Notes under the pieces: model-generated
Seen by the model: only the letters and a program-made list of their open reading frames with translations
Databases searched by the model: none
What the model was told of the DNA's origin: nothing
From: Planctomicrobium sp051466335
GTDB lineage: Bacteria; Planctomycetota; Planctomycetia; Planctomycetales; Planctomycetaceae
Assembly (NCBI RefSeq): GCF_051466335.1
Contig: NZ_CP195793.1
Coordinates: 372,001-436,000, forward strand
DNA: 64,000 bases
Reading direction: 5' to 3'
Shown here: positions 17,688-26,034 of the stretch, in pieces
How the letters are laid out: each line of letters opens with the position of its first letter
How positions within the stretch are numbered: position 1 is the first letter of the stretch
Position numbers and translations under genes: made by a program

Positions 17688-18404
17688 TCAACCGATGGCA
17701 ATGATTCCCTGTGAGACAAGCGATCGCAACATCGTCACCATTCGATCGTACTGGTACCCCTTAACCTTCCTGAAGAGTGTGCCGAGCCGAATCGACTTCC
17801 CGTCAAGATACCGCAGGAGATGTTCGGCTTCAGCGTCGAGTACGACGGTACGAACTTCGTTTTCTAGTTGAAAAAATAGAATTGTTGCTGGAAGTTTCGT
17901 GTATTCAGGGACCATCGCTCCTGTTTCGAGTGTCGCCCATACGTGCACTGGATTGAGGAAGACTTCAGCTCGACTACGTTCTGGGGCGGTTTCCAGATGG
18001 GTCGGGCTCGTTTGACTCCTGAATGCGAATCGTGCATGAGCCAAACGTCTTTGCAGGACTGTGATCTCGACGGCACGGCGTGAGTACATACAGACGAGTG
18101 CATCACGTTGCTCTGGAGCGATTTCACGTTTTCGTCGGAGCCAGTTAACAAATTGCGAGACATCGTCAGCAGGACGGCTGACTAAAGGATAGTTCAGAAT
18201 GTATTCCTGTAGATATTCGTCCAGTTCATTGAACCGCTCATCCAGAATTTCATGAGCCGCGTGCCGAAGATTGATCGCTCCAATTTCCTGATCGCGATGG
18301 CAATATTGATCGAATTGAGATGGAGCGATTTGCCCAGCAGATACTGCGTGTGAGGATTTCTCGCGAAACAGACGAAGGGTATTTTTCTGAAAGCACATCT
18401 GCAT
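17688..18404 (-). CDS. Unrecognised protein with a C-terminal helical module
   Basis: The frame opens at TTG 18425; ATG 18404 (or 18398) is a more likely start, giving about 238 residues. No family is recognised. The N-terminal half (residues 10-120) is helical with a NLRHAAHEILDERFNELDEYLQEYILNYP run and an FVNWLRRKREIAPEQRDALVCMYSRRAVE run; the pattern faintly recalls the N-terminal domain of DUF2063/HvfC proteins, but no partner MNIO enzyme is nearby. The C-terminal part (about residues 175-238) has LPATILFFQLENEVRTVVLDAEAEHLLRYLDG and MVTMLRSLVSQGIIAIG, resembling a small winged-helix-like or HvfC C-terminal unit. It ends before a good terminator. Function unknown. Confidence 0.6.
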   Translation of the reverse strand: MQMCFQKNTLRLFREKSSHAVSAGQIAPSQFDQYCHRDQEIGAINLRHAAHEILDERFNELDEYLQEYILNYPLVSRPADDVSQFVNWLRRKREIAPEQRDALVCMYSRRAVEITVLQRRLAHARFAFRSQTSPTHLETAPERSRAEVFLNPVHVWATLETGAMVPEYTKLPATILFFQLENEVRTVVLDAEAEHLLRYLDGKSIRLGTLFRKVKGYQYDRMVTMLRSLVSQGIIAIG

Positions 18405-18425
18405 TTCCGAACCATCCTGCTGCAA

Positions 18426-18958
18426 GAGTTTTCATTTCCCGATGAGAAAACGAAGTAGCCGGTTTTCCTGAGTCCTCATGGTGGGAATCGCGGCAGACCA
18501 AATCGTGACGGGCATGACGTTCGGCCTACTCGCGATCCCCACTTGTCTCGTTTGACTCCAACGCCGGAAACAGACGCATTTCATGTTGAATGACGTCAGT
18601 TGTTGCGGTGAGGAAATCATGTGAACGAAGTTGAACGGCCAATGAGAGGGATAATCGATGTTGTCAGAGAGACGCAGTTCTGATGCCAATGTCGACCGGA
18701 CACCAAAACCATTCCGTAATCCATTACTACACAGACAGTTGCATCCAACAAAAACCGCAAAGCAATACAACCTACTTGCGAAATCAGATGACACCGGCGA
18801 CATCACATTGACAACAACCGAGTCTGACCGGGTCGTCGAGAGAGACTGCCACAGCTTGAAAGCCACAAATCTTCCTGATACGGTCCGATCATTCTCCTCG
18901 AAGTCGATGTTGATGCTGATGCACGTCCCAACGTGCTCAATAAGAGAAAGTCTTGACG
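18426..18958. other. Intergenic region without a supported gene
   Basis: About 530 bp separate the divergent unrecognised gene and icd. Frames here (18432-18866 on the minus strand, 144 codons; 18658-18966 on the plus strand, 102 codons) overlap each other and have no family-like pattern; the minus one ends with a basic run RENRLLRFLIGK just before the 17688-18404 gene. I see nothing that supports a gene. It must hold the two divergent promoters, which I could not place. Confidence 0.4.
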
Positions 18959-20137
<1,179 letters not shown>

Positions 20138-20167
20138 TTTGGCTGAATGTGCGGATCACAGAAAGCG

Positions 20168-20202
20168 AACGCGGCGGTGAAAACTCATCGTCGCGTTTTT
20201 TT
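20168..20202 (+). terminator. Intrinsic terminator after icd
   Basis: A stem of about 12 bp (AACGCGGCGGTGA with TCATCGTCGCGTT, some G-U) with a 4-nt loop is followed by seven T. Confidence 0.85.
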
Positions 20203-20298
20203 ATGCAATCGCTTGACCGGACCCTTCCGTCATTTGGATGATCCCAATAGATCTGCATAGTGTCTTGTTTCCGAAGCCCGGACTGAAAGGTCAATTCG

Positions 20299-21042
20299 AT
20301 GCTAAAATTGAAAACTGTCGTCACAAGTCTGGTCTTGGGAAGTCTTGCGGTGTCGCTCTCCCCGTCGCTGTACGCATTTCCCGAATGGACGAGCCGAATC
20401 GAATGGGCGAAGCCAGCAGTTGTCACTCCGGGAGAAGGAGCGTCCGCTCCCTCTGACGCGATCGTCTTATTCGATGGCACCAATCTTGATGCCTGGAATG
20501 GCGTTGAGAACTGGTCACTGCAAGACGGGTACGGCATCGCTGGCAGTGCCATTTCAACAAAAGAGTCGTTCGGCGACTGTCAGTTCCACGTCGAATTCGC
20601 GACCCCTTCCGAAGTCAAAGGGGACGGCCAGGGACGTGGAAACAACGGAATCTATCTCATGGGCCGCTATGAGATTCAGGTGCTTGATTCCTACGAAAAC
20701 GAAACCTACTACGATGGCCAGTGCGGCGCAGTTTACAAGCAGCATCCTCCGCTCGTGAACGCGAGTCGCAAACCGGGGGAATGGCAAACTTATGACATCT
20801 TCTTCACTGCTCCTCGCTTCAACGAAGACCAAACACTCAAATCTCCGGCATACGTAACCGTCCTCCACAACGGGGTGCTCATCCAGAATCACTTTGAGTT
20901 GTTAGGAGCCACTGCCTGGGACGTCGCTCCTTCCTATCATGCGCATGCTCCTCGCGAACCATTCGGCCTTGGATACCACGGCGATCCCGTGAAATTCCGA
21001 AACATCTGGATTCGTGATCTGGATAAGACAACAGGGAAATAG
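20299..21042 (+). CDS. Secreted DUF1080 (3-keto-disaccharide hydrolase-like) protein
   Basis: A 247-residue exported protein with GAAAGG upstream of ATG and a signal peptide at residues 1-25 (LVLGSLAVSLSPSLYA, cleavage after AYA/F). The DUF1080 fold, a concanavalin-like beta sandwich, spans residues about 50-245: IVLFDGTNLDAWNG, a GNNGIYLMGRYEIQVLDSYEN block, CGAVYKQHPP.VNASRKPGEWQTYDIFFTAPRF, and a final LGYHGDPVKFRNIWIRDL, all typical of the family. DUF1080 proteins are abundant in planctomycetes and act on modified or uncommon glycans. It is alone or first in a unit with the nitroreductase 44 bp downstream. Confidence 0.88.
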   Translation: MLKLKTVVTSLVLGSLAVSLSPSLYAFPEWTSRIEWAKPAVVTPGEGASAPSDAIVLFDGTNLDAWNGVENWSLQDGYGIAGSAISTKESFGDCQFHVEFATPSEVKGDGQGRGNNGIYLMGRYEIQVLDSYENETYYDGQCGAVYKQHPPLVNASRKPGEWQTYDIFFTAPRFNEDQTLKSPAYVTVLHNGVLIQNHFELLGATAWDVAPSYHAHAPREPFGLGYHGDPVKFRNIWIRDLDKTTGK

Positions 21043-21086
21043 CCCCGTCCTTTTCGGGTCAGTGTTTTTGACTAACGGCAAGAGAT

Positions 21087-21659
21087 ATGGAACTGTCATT
21101 TCAGCCCGCACAAGACGCGTTCTCCGAGGTTCTGCGATCCCGAAGAACGGTCTCCGATTTCCTTCCGAAAGTTCCTCCACTAGAGGTCGTTCTGCAGGCG
21201 ATCGAACTTGCCCGCTGGGCTCCGAATCATAAGATGACAGAGCCTTGGCGGTTCCATTTTCTCGGTCCGGAAACCCGACACACATTGATCGAAATCAATC
21301 GTGCGATTCTGACAGCTGAAAAAGGGGCGGATCACGCAGAAAAGAAGCTCGCTCGCTGGAAGACGATTCCCGGATGGGTGATCGTCACTTCGGAGAGAGC
21401 TGAAGATGAAATTCGTGACCAAGAGAATTACGCCGCCTCATGCTGTGCGGTTCAAAATTTCATGCTGTCATTATGGGCGCATGAAATCGGAACAAAGTGG
21501 GCAACCAGTCCAATGTTGAGAGATCCACGTGTTTCACAGGCTCTTTCAATTGATTCGACAGCCTCGCGGATTGTCGGGCTCATCTGGTATGGCTACCCTG
21601 CATCACTTCCCGTCGCACGGCGACGCCCTGTTACAGAAATCACGATTTTCCATCCATGA
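21087..21659 (+). CDS. Nitroreductase family protein (YdjA-like)
   Basis: A 190-residue FMN flavoprotein of the NADPH-dependent nitroreductase family. SRRTVSDFLPKVPPLEVVLQAIELARWAPNHKMTEPWRF is the FMN-binding N-terminal part with the typical R[RK]T..F and 'APn....qPW' elements; the end (residues 135-160) has SCCAVQNFMLSLWAHEIGTKWATSP and later GLIWYGYP, as in the family. It forms dimers with two FMN sites. The stop overlaps the rlmB start (ATGA), so the two are translationally coupled. Substrate cannot be told from sequence. Confidence 0.85.
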   Translation: MELSFQPAQDAFSEVLRSRRTVSDFLPKVPPLEVVLQAIELARWAPNHKMTEPWRFHFLGPETRHTLIEINRAILTAEKGADHAEKKLARWKTIPGWVIVTSERAEDEIRDQENYAASCCAVQNFMLSLWAHEIGTKWATSPMLRDPRVSQALSIDSTASRIVGLIWYGYPASLPVARRRPVTEITIFHP

Positions 21660-22387
21660 ATTCACTTAAGTTAACCAATCCTCACAGCGTCCTTGCTGCA
21701 CTCGAAACCCGTCCTCAAGATGTCCTCGAGGTACACGCCAGTCGGGCCAGCAGCAACGAAGGCTGGAAGCGGGTTATTCAGGCAGCGAGAAGTCTGAATG
21801 TCGCTGTCCGTGAACCGTTGCCTGTCGATCAGCGGCAACGAGGGCGAGGCAATGAAGGTGGACGGATCGGAAACACTTTCGCGGTTGTTCGTGAGAAGCG
21901 ATCTGTTTCTTTAGAACAGCTCTTCAGCCCCAGTGCTTCACGTGGTCTTTGGCTCGCATTGGATCAGCTTCAGGATCCCCATAATGTCGGCGCCGTGTTT
22001 CGGACAGCAGCATTTTTCGGGGTTCAGGGAATCATGCTGACAGTGGATCGTTCGGCGCCCTTGTCCCATACCGCCTACGATGTGTCGTCCGGAGGTGTCG
22101 AACATGTTCCGTACACGCTTCAGACAAACCTCGCTCAAGGCCTGGAAGTCGCCAAAAAGAACAACCTCTGGGTTCTCGGAAGCTCTGAGCATGCGAAAGC
22201 AGACGTCGCTCAGATCGATCGAGATCGTCGCTGGCTGCTTGTGATCGGAAATGAAGAGAGCGGCTTGAGACGGCTCACACAAGATCGTTGTGATCAGCTC
22301 TGTGGAATTCCCGCCATCGGGGCGGTTGGCTCGTTGAATGTCTCGGTCGCAACCGGAATCCTCGTCGCGACGCTGTCACAGAAATAA
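21656..22387 (+). CDS. rlmB: 23S rRNA 2'-O-methyltransferase RlmB-like (SpoU/TrmH family)
   Basis: A 243-residue SpoU (SPOUT, knotted) methyltransferase. The N-terminal substrate-recognition part (residues 1-95) resembles RlmB: it begins NSVLAAL, has a LEVHASR element and ends with a region before the catalytic domain. The three SpoU motifs are: LDQLQDPHNVGAVFRTA (motif 1, with catalytic Arg), WLLVIGNEESGLRRL (motif 2, with Glu) and IPAIGAVGSLNVSVATGI (motif 3, with Asn and the knot). RlmB methylates G2251 in 23S rRNA. The ATGA overlap with the nitroreductase gene indicates coupling. A TrmH-type tRNA methyltransferase is the main alternative. Confidence 0.85.
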   Translation: MNSLKLTNPHSVLAALETRPQDVLEVHASRASSNEGWKRVIQAARSLNVAVREPLPVDQRQRGRGNEGGRIGNTFAVVREKRSVSLEQLFSPSASRGLWLALDQLQDPHNVGAVFRTAAFFGVQGIMLTVDRSAPLSHTAYDVSSGGVEHVPYTLQTNLAQGLEVAKKNNLWVLGSSEHAKADVAQIDRDRRWLLVIGNEESGLRRLTQDRCDQLCGIPAIGAVGSLNVSVATGILVATLSQK

Positions 22388-22402
22388 TTATGGGGAGCAG
22401 TC

Positions 22403-22445
22403 AACGGAGGTCCCGTCCAATAACGAGACCTCCGTTGCTTTTCTA
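22403..22445 (+). terminator. Intrinsic terminator after rlmB
   Basis: A perfect 10-bp stem (AACGGAGGTC with GACCTCCGTT) closes a 14-nt loop and is followed by GCTTTTCT. Loop size is large but the T-run is good. Confidence 0.7.
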
Positions 22446-22485
22446 AGTCCGGTGGCACGAGTCGACTCTTGATCGTCGACTTCAA

Positions 22486-22938
22486 TTATTGCGGATCGAC
22501 ATAGTCCGCATCGTCAATCAGTCGAATTCGACGGACGTGTCGCCCCCCTTCAAACGGGGTTTCCAGCCAGATATCGACCATCGCTAGACATTCTTCAAAT
22601 GTCACCATGCGCTGCCCGATCGAAATGATGTTGGAGTCGTTGTGCTCTCGCCCCTTCTGGGCAGATTCAAGATTCCAGGCAACGATGCAGCGAATCCCGG
22701 AAACACGGTTTGCGACAATCGCTTCTCCGTTTCCGCTTCCTCCGAAGATGATTCCACGTTCAAACTCGCCGCGAGCCACAGCTTCGGCCGCTGGTCGAAT
22801 ATAAACCGGGTAGTCGACAGCGGGTGTCGCTGCGTCTGGTCCAAAGTCGACGACGGCGTGCCCGCGTTCGGCCAGAATCTGATGGAGTTTATGTTTGTAA
22901 TCAAAACCAGCATGGTCACTGGCAAGCGCAATCTTCAT
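22486..22938 (-). CDS. rpiB: Ribose-5-phosphate isomerase B
   Basis: A 150-residue enzyme (typical RpiB length) of the pentose phosphate pathway. Start ATG 22938 is preceded by AAAGGAA; the frame runs on to 23001 but the longer N-terminus is not family-like. Motifs: MKIALASDHAGFDYK, VVDFGPDAATPAVDYPVY, GIIFGGSGNGEAIVANRVSGIRCIVAW and NDSNIISIGQRMV, which match the RpiB/LacAB fold (the GSGNG loop has a Ser/Gly in place of the usual Cys in 'FCGTG'-type variants). It is convergent with rlmB. Confidence 0.92.
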   Translation of the reverse strand: MKIALASDHAGFDYKHKLHQILAERGHAVVDFGPDAATPAVDYPVYIRPAAEAVARGEFERGIIFGGSGNGEAIVANRVSGIRCIVAWNLESAQKGREHNDSNIISIGQRMVTFEECLAMVDIWLETPFEGGRHVRRIRLIDDADYVDPQ

Positions 22939-23060
22939 TTCGGTTCCTTTTCCCGGTGCGTGATACAGACGATCGGAAACTGGTGGATTCTGAAGTCCCA
23001 TCGCACCGAGTCGTAAGCTGCCGTTTCAGACAGTAATGACTCATCTTTTATCAATGAATC

Positions 23061-23789
23061 TCAATATCCGGAAGTGGATGAAGGTAGGGATACGTCGAAA
23101 ATCGGCGAGAGTCCGAGTCGTTCACGACACTCATCAAGAATCGATGCTGTTTGGCTGAGACCAATACGAGTCGCTCCAAGTTCTCGCAACGTAAGTAGAG
23201 TTCCCAGATCCCGAATTCCCCCGGCCGCTTTGACCTGAACAGATGGCGAAGTATGAAGCCGCATGAGTTTAACATCTTCCAGAGTCGCTCCAGTGCTCCC
23301 GAATCCAGTCGACGTCTTCACCCAGTCTGCCGATGCCTCGGAACAGATTTCACATAATCGAATTTTCTGTTCCGTATTAAGATAGCAGTTTTCGAAGATC
23401 ACCTTCACTTTTCGTTTGCTCGCATGAGCCAGGTTGATGATCTCTCGAATTTCCGATTGAACGGCGTTCCACGCGCCACTTCGAACTCGGGAAATGTTGA
23501 CGACCATGTCGAGTTCTTCACACCCATCGTCGATAGCCACTGTCGCTTCTTGAATCTTGACCGCTGTCGATTGACCACCGTGCGGGAACCCAATGACGGT
23601 ACTCACACGGGTTCGGGTGCCAGCGAGTTTTTGTGTCAACTGCGGAACGTACCAGGGAAGGATGCAGACACTGGCGACGTTGTACGCGACCGCGACTTCA
23701 ATTCCGGCGTCTAACTCCGTAACGGACAGTTGAGGGCTGAGAAGGGCATGATCGACCATCTGGGCAATTTCATCGTAGCTGGGAGTCAT
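23061..23789 (-). CDS. deoC: Deoxyribose-phosphate aldolase
   Basis: A 242-residue class I aldolase that splits 2-deoxyribose 5-phosphate into glyceraldehyde 3-phosphate and acetaldehyde in nucleoside catabolism. Motifs: IAQMVDHALLSP (N-terminal), ELDMVVNISRV (Asp), KVIFENCYLN with the catalytic proton-relay Asp/Glu region, ADWVKTSTGFG (Schiff-base lysine), and VQVKAAGGIRDL (second lysine). All are intact. Located next to rpiB and, with it, fits pentose and nucleoside sugar use, but the two are separated by 122 bp. Confidence 0.93.
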   Translation of the reverse strand: MTPSYDEIAQMVDHALLSPQLSVTELDAGIEVAVAYNVASVCILPWYVPQLTQKLAGTRTRVSTVIGFPHGGQSTAVKIQEATVAIDDGCEELDMVVNISRVRSGAWNAVQSEIREIINLAHASKRKVKVIFENCYLNTEQKIRLCEICSEASADWVKTSTGFGSTGATLEDVKLMRLHTSPSVQVKAAGGIRDLGTLLTLRELGATRIGLSQTASILDECRERLGLSPIFDVSLPSSTSGY

Positions 23790-23976
23790 TCGATCACACC
23801 TGTCGCATCACTGGGTCACTATGAATCATCTGGAGTGACCGACAGCATTCGTCCCAACCTCGAAGAGATCAACGAACTGTCGTTCAGTCTGGCATCCATC
23901 CGGATGAATCAATTTCATTTGAATCCGGGATGATAGAGACTTTCAGCGATTGATTCGCGTCCGATTCAGGAAATGA

Positions 23977-24002
23977 CAAAGGAGGCTGTTAAGCCCCCTT
24001 TG
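23977..24002 (-). terminator. Weak intrinsic terminator after the YceI gene
   Basis: On the minus strand CAAAGGGGGC pairs with GCCTCCTTTG (one mismatch, 6-nt loop), followed by TCATTTCC. It lies about 30 bp beyond the YceI stop. The U-run is weak. Confidence 0.4.
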
Positions 24003-24030
24003 CCTGCAAGTCTCGTTGCAAAATCGTGAC

Positions 24031-24606
24031 CTACTTATCCTTTGTTCCTTCGAAGCTGATCGAGATCGTGACTGCATCACTCACAACAGCCAGATACTGA
24101 TTCATCCCAAAATCGGAGCGTTTAATGACTGCTGTAGTCGTGTAACCGGTGCGATGGACTCCCTCAGGGAATTCGGCTTTGTTCCCGCCAAACAGCACAA
24201 GCGTCAGTGGCTGGGTGACTCCATGCATCGTGAAGTCCCCGGTAACCTCAAGCCCCTCTTTGACAACCTTGACACTCGTTGACTCGAATGTGATTTCTGG
24301 AAACTTGGCGGCATCGAAAAAGTCTGCGGTGCGGAGATGTTCATCACGCTGCTTCTGATTGGTGTCGACTGAGTCGACCTTGATCTTCATCGTGAACTTG
24401 GAGTTTGCTGGATTCTGTTCATCGATGGTGAACGCCCCGCTGAACTCGTTGAATCTCCCGGGAATTCGAGTGAGTCCCAGATGGGTGACTGTGAACGAGA
24501 CGTCCGCGTGGTTCGCATCGATCGTGTACCGATCGGCCGCTTGGCTGATCTGAGCGAGTTGAAGCACAGCAAAAGTGAACAGGGCAACTACTGAGAATCG
24601 GCGCAT
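24031..24606 (-). CDS. Secreted YceI-like (polyisoprenoid-binding lipocalin-fold) protein
   Basis: A 191-residue exported protein; signal peptide at residues 1-23 (VVALFTFAVLQLAQISQA/AD). The YceI fold follows: ADRYTIDANHADVSFTVTHLGLTRIPGRFNEFSGAFTID, then KVDSVDTNQKQRDEHLRTADFFDAAKFPEITFEST, then LEVTGDFTMHGVTQPLTLVLF, and RSDFGMNQYLAVVSDAVTISISFEG at the end. The hallmark pair is 'R..HL...dFFd...fP.i.F'. These proteins bind isoprenoid or amphipathic ligands in the periplasm and are often stress-induced. A promoter with a palindrome lies upstream (24700-24728). Confidence 0.9.
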   Translation of the reverse strand: MRRFSVVALFTFAVLQLAQISQAADRYTIDANHADVSFTVTHLGLTRIPGRFNEFSGAFTIDEQNPANSKFTMKIKVDSVDTNQKQRDEHLRTADFFDAAKFPEITFESTSVKVVKEGLEVTGDFTMHGVTQPLTLVLFGGNKAEFPEGVHRTGYTTTAVIKRSDFGMNQYLAVVSDAVTISISFEGTKDK

Positions 24607-24699
24607 CGTTCAAGTCCTTATCGTGAGGTTCATGGTGACAAGCCTCGTCACACACTCTTCAACCATTGGCGTAACGTGACCGTCCGTACTCTACACATT

Positions 24700-24728
24700 A
24701 AATTACATGTAAACCATTTCCATGTCAA
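24700..24728 (-). promoter_or_regulatory. Candidate promoter with palindrome upstream of the YceI gene
   Basis: On the minus strand a perfect -35 TTGACA (24723-24728) is 17 nt from TAATTT (24700-24705, -10-like, 3 of 6). The spacer holds the perfect 10-bp palindrome TTACATGTAA (24703-24712), overlapping the -10. The placement is what one expects for a repressor or activator operator. Distance to the YceI start is about 94 nt. Confidence 0.4.
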
Positions 24729-24771
24729 CTGATTTTCTGCTCATCGACATTTGACGCTTACGGAGAGTCGA

Positions 24772-25908
24772 CTATTTCAGCTTACTCACTGTGGAACGAA
24801 GATAAATATCGCCATCAAGAAATTTTAACCGCCAGCCAGTCAGCGATGGCACCGCTGGGATCTCAGGTTGCCCCTGTCCACCAATTGGCGAAATCGCTGA
24901 CGCGCCCCCGACGAGCTTTGGGGCAATGAAACAATGCACCTCATCGATCAGACGAGCATCGTGAAATGCTCCCAGAATCCCTGATCCTGCCTCAAGAAGC
25001 AGGTTCGTGACCTGACGATTTTTCAGTTCAGAAAGAACATCTTCGAGATGGCATCGTATTGACGACGCGGCCGAATTCAGCTGAATAACTTCGACACCCA
25101 GCCCCGAAAGTCGCCGACATTTGTCTTCATCTGCCTGAGCCGTTGTGAAGAGAAGAACCGGTGTGTCCTTCGCCGTTCGAACCAATTGACAGTCGAGCGG
25201 AATCCTCAATTGAGAGTCGAGCACAACGCGCAGCGGGACTCTCGCCCCAGCGGGGCGAGCCGTCAGAAGTGGGTCGTCAGCGAGTACGGTCCCGATGCCG
25301 GTCAGGATGGCATCCATCCTGCCACGCAGCGCATGAACCTGGGCTCGCGAGGTCTCATTGGTAATCCACTTGGAGTGCCCTGTTGATGTGGCCACTTTGC
25401 CATCAAGTGTCATGGCCCACTTTGCGTGAACATACGGGCGACTCTTTGTCATGAATGTCGTAAACGGAGCAAGAAGCGTTTCACCCTCTTCACGTTTCAA
25501 ACCGAGTTGAACGTCTATCCCAGCACTCAAGAGTTTTTCGACTCCCGGTCCGAATCCGTGATTCGCGGGATCGGCAACAGAAATGAAAACACGACTGACA
25601 CCAGACTGAATGACCGCTTCCGTGCAAGGGGGTGTCTTCCCATGATGATTACATGGCTCAAGCGTGACAAACAACCACGCACCACGGGCAGCATCACCAG
25701 CCTGCCGAAGCGCCATGACCTCCGCGTGAGGGCCCCCATATCTTTCGTGGCATCCTTCAGCAATAAAGCGCAGCTGCGGGTCAACGATCACCGCCCCCAC
25801 ACACGGGTTCGGTTCAACGAAACCCTCTCTGCTCTGAGCGATTAACAACGCTCTGTCCATGACCTGAGACTCGTAGACGAACTCGTATCCGGGAGTGAGT
25901 TTTTGCAT
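24772..25908 (-). CDS. ribD: Bifunctional riboflavin biosynthesis protein RibD
   Basis: A 378-residue enzyme joining a pyrimidine deaminase and a reductase for early riboflavin synthesis. ATG 25908 is used; the frame opens 18 codons earlier at 25962 and an internal ATG (25860, MDRALLIAQ) is also close to the usual family start. Deaminase: GFVEPNPCVGAVIVD, GGPHAEVMALR (zinc His and catalytic Glu), LEPCNHHGKTPPCTEAV (two zinc Cys). Reductase: RPYVHAKWAMTLDGKVATSTGHSKWITNETSRAQVHALR, GIGTVLADDPLLT, LLLEAGSGILGAFHDARLIDEVHCFIAPKLVGG. Both halves are complete. Located alone on the minus strand, with no ribB/ribE nearby. Confidence 0.93.
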   Translation of the reverse strand: MQKLTPGYEFVYESQVMDRALLIAQSREGFVEPNPCVGAVIVDPQLRFIAEGCHERYGGPHAEVMALRQAGDAARGAWLFVTLEPCNHHGKTPPCTEAVIQSGVSRVFISVADPANHGFGPGVEKLLSAGIDVQLGLKREEGETLLAPFTTFMTKSRPYVHAKWAMTLDGKVATSTGHSKWITNETSRAQVHALRGRMDAILTGIGTVLADDPLLTARPAGARVPLRVVLDSQLRIPLDCQLVRTAKDTPVLLFTTAQADEDKCRRLSGLGVEVIQLNSAASSIRCHLEDVLSELKNRQVTNLLLEAGSGILGAFHDARLIDEVHCFIAPKLVGGASAISPIGGQGQPEIPAVPSLTGWRLKFLDGDIYLRSTVSKLK

Positions 25909-26034
25909 GGTGTGATATGAGATGACGCGGTCGTTCGAGGGAACAACCGCGTCATCGATCATGAAAGTTCGAATAAAAAATCAGTGAGTCACATGGAGTT
26001 CAGCTGCATTGAACTGAACTTCACAGTCCCCAAA

